DNA from: Saprospirales bacterium
Lineage (GTDB): Bacteria > Bacteroidota > Bacteroidia > Chitinophagales > Saprospiraceae
Length of the DNA stretch: 6,665 nt
NCBI GenBank assembly: GCA_024642645.1
Contig: JAHEAS010000199.1
Span: 1 to 6,665, forward strand
Reading direction: 5' to 3'
Shown here: piece after piece, positions 5,489 to 6,665 of the stretch
Position numbering within the stretch: the first letter of the stretch is position 1
How the letters are laid out: each line of letters starts with the position of its first letter
Notes under the pieces: generated by a model
What the model was told of the DNA's origin: nothing
The model's database searches: none
What the model saw: only the letters and a program-made list of their open reading frames with translations
Translations under genes and position numbers: made by a program

Positions 5489-5551
5489 CGTTTTTTCTGT
5501 CAACCTCCTTTTCCCAATTTTGTAAAAACCGTGACATTGTGGCTGTCTATC

Positions 5552-5593
5552 AAAAAAACAGAGCACCCTCCAACTTAAAGCCGAAGGGTGCTC
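5552..5593 (-). terminator. Rho-independent terminator of the HYR adhesin gene
   Basis: On the minus strand, GAGCACCCT (5593-5585) and AGGGTGCTC (5569-5561) form a perfect 9-bp stem with a 15-base loop. Two bases later comes a run of seven T (5558-5552). The stop codon of the HYR gene is 47 bases upstream, and the next gene on the strand begins 100 bases downstream, so the two genes are separate transcription units. Confidence 0.88.
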
Positions 5594-5640
5594 CGAAACG
5601 CCAGCCCGTTGCATGGCTGACCTGTTTTTGGTAAAAAAGC

Positions 5641-6665
5641 CTACCAAATCTTCACGAACCGCTCCGTCACCTGCCCGTCGCCTTCTTGCAAAGAAAGCAG
5701 ATAAGTGCCAGCGGCCAGCTGTGTAATGTCGAAGTTCAGTTCGTTTTTCCCAGCGGATGCTTGCTCGTTGCGGAGCATAACCACTTGGCCCAGCGTGTTC
5801 AAAATGCGCAAGTTGGCCTCCCCAGCGGCGGTGGCCGTGTAGCGCACCGTCACAAAGTTCCTCGCCGGATTGGGAAGCAGCGCAAAGCCAGTAATTGCAG
5901 CTTCGTTCACGCTTGAAACCGTCGTGTTGCAGCTCAAAGTAAACGCCTCCAACCAAGCGCAACCGCCAGCATCCACCACTTCCAACATCAGGGTAGCCGT
6001 TCCATCGCCTGCCAAGAGGGTCGCTGATTCGGTTGTTGCACCGTTGGTGATTTCCCAACCAGCACCTTCCACCATCGTCCAAGTAAAGCTGTACGGCGCC
6101 GTGCCGTTCACGGCATTAGCACTCAGGTTGTAGTTGTTGCCACAATCCAAAGTCGTGGGAATGGTTGCACTGACTGCGAAAATGGCGTCCGTCAGGTTCA
6201 CCGTCAGCGTGTGCGTGGCACCGTTGCCACAGGCATCCGTGGCAGTATAGGAGTAAATTGTCGAGGTCGCTTCGCAACTGGAGGCTACGGTCGTTTCCAT
6301 GTTGAGCGTGACGTTGTTGCAGTCGGTGGCCGTGGCAGCGGGTGGCGTCCAAGTCGCAAATTCGGCTGCTGTCATTGTCAGTTCCGTCGGCATCGGCTCG
6401 AAAACCGGGGCCTGCGTATCCATTTCTGTGATGGTCTGTGAGGCAGTTGCTGCATTTCCGCAGCCGTCCGTCGCCGTCCAGGTGCGGGTGTAGGTCATAC
6501 CACAGTTGTTCGGTAGTACTTCGTCGCTGAATGCCAAAGCCGCCGTGCCGCAATCGTCGGTCGCCGTCAGGTCAGCAAACACGACTGACTCGCCGCATTC
6601 GATGGTCAGGTTCTCGACTGGGCCGCTGAACACAGGTGGCTCGCTGTCCGTCACCGTTATTTTTT
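5641..6665 (-). CDS. HYR-repeat T9SS-secreted surface protein, C-terminal part
   Basis: The frame is open to the right edge, so the N-terminus is missing; 340 residues are visible. A GTG at 6654 is internal: the sequence before it continues the repeat as KITVTDSEPPVF. Two HYR (hyalin-type, Ig-like) repeats lie at about 6-82 and 83-159, each with paired cysteines and the TATD-CGN motif (TWTATDGCGNAAT, YSYTATDACGNGAT). The second is more divergent. A PKD/SprB-like beta domain follows (about 160-245, ending AFTLSC). Residues from about 258 form a type A T9SS C-terminal domain (LLPNPARNFVTVRY, LRILNTLGQVV, LAAGTYLLSLQ). The protein is exported and probably works in adhesion, gliding or biofilm formation, as inferred for related multi-repeat proteins. 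The full length could be much greater. Confidence 0.92.
   Translation of the reverse strand, partial: KITVTDSEPPVFSGPVENLTIECGESVVFADLTATDDCGTAALAFSDEVLPNNCGMTYTRTWTATDGCGNAATASQTITEMDTQAPVFEPMPTELTMTAAEFATWTPPAATATDCNNVTLNMETTVASSCEATSTIYSYTATDACGNGATHTLTVNLTDAIFAVSATIPTTLDCGNNYNLSANAVNGTAPYSFTWTMVEGAGWEITNGATTESATLLAGDGTATLMLEVVDAGGCAWLEAFTLSCNTTVSSVNEAAITGFALLPNPARNFVTVRYTATAAGEANLRILNTLGQVVMLRNEQASAGKNELNFDITQLAAGTYLLSLQEGDGQVTERFVKIW

Noticed and set aside
5445..5537. N-terminal extension of the lamin-tail protein from the ATG at 5537
   Set aside because: It adds 31 polar residues before a normal signal peptide and lies partly above the candidate -7 box.
5602..5619. CAGCC/GGCTG short stem before the HYR adhesin terminator
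   Set aside because: It is only 5 bp, with no T-run; the 9-bp stem at 5561-5593 with seven T explains termination.

Overview
The window looks like a piece of a Bacteroidota chromosome, probably a Saprospiria-like lineage; the phylum is well supported, the class is a guess. The evidence is: two secreted proteins with type IX secretion (T9SS) C-terminal sorting domains; HYR and lamin-tail adhesin-type domains; a match to the Bacteroidota -7 promoter box (TAnnTTTG) and a one-mismatch version of it; no Shine-Dalgarno sequences in front of the genes; and many intergenic hairpins and short-period repeats. Coding DNA has moderate GC, while the intergenic DNA is clearly more AT-rich.

Layout, left to right. 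(1) 1-751, minus strand: N-terminal 250 residues of a thioredoxin-like DUF255 (YyaL/SPATA20-type) lipoprotein; its C-terminus lies off the left edge. Its promoter and a leader hairpin fill 752-865. (2) 866-1654, minus strand: a YbfF/ABHD11-type alpha/beta hydrolase with a TTG start. (3) 1655-1825: a divergent intergenic region with a perfect 10-bp palindrome and a four-copy 7-bp tandem repeat ending six bases before the next start. (4) 1826-3316, plus strand: a complete histidine ammonia-lyase gene, hutH, whose 3' end is built from a 10-bp tandem repeat. (5) 3360-4058, minus strand: a DUF4956 membrane protein, convergent with hutH. (6) 4059-4691: 633 bases with no gene, filled almost end to end by four inverted-repeat elements that meet at copies of TTAATTAA. 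(7) 4692-5444, minus strand: a small T9SS-secreted lamin-tail-domain protein. (8) 5445-5640: a weak promoter and a strong Rho-independent terminator. (9) 5641-right edge, minus strand: C-terminal 340 residues of a large HYR-repeat T9SS adhesin, cut by the window edge.

The genes do not form one pathway. HutH starts histidine degradation (histidine to urocanate), but no hutU, hutI or hutG is visible. The lamin-tail protein upstream of DUF4956, on the same strand, recalls the CotH / VTC polyphosphate-polymerase / DUF4956 gene association seen elsewhere, but the CotH and VTC parts are absent here.

The least explained part is the palindrome mosaic at 4102-4700, whose GTTGAT 10-mer also occurs at the end of hutH. 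It looks like small non-autonomous repeat elements, MITE- or REP-like, nested or placed side by side at TTAATTAA sites. No convincing new enzymatic or defence system was found.
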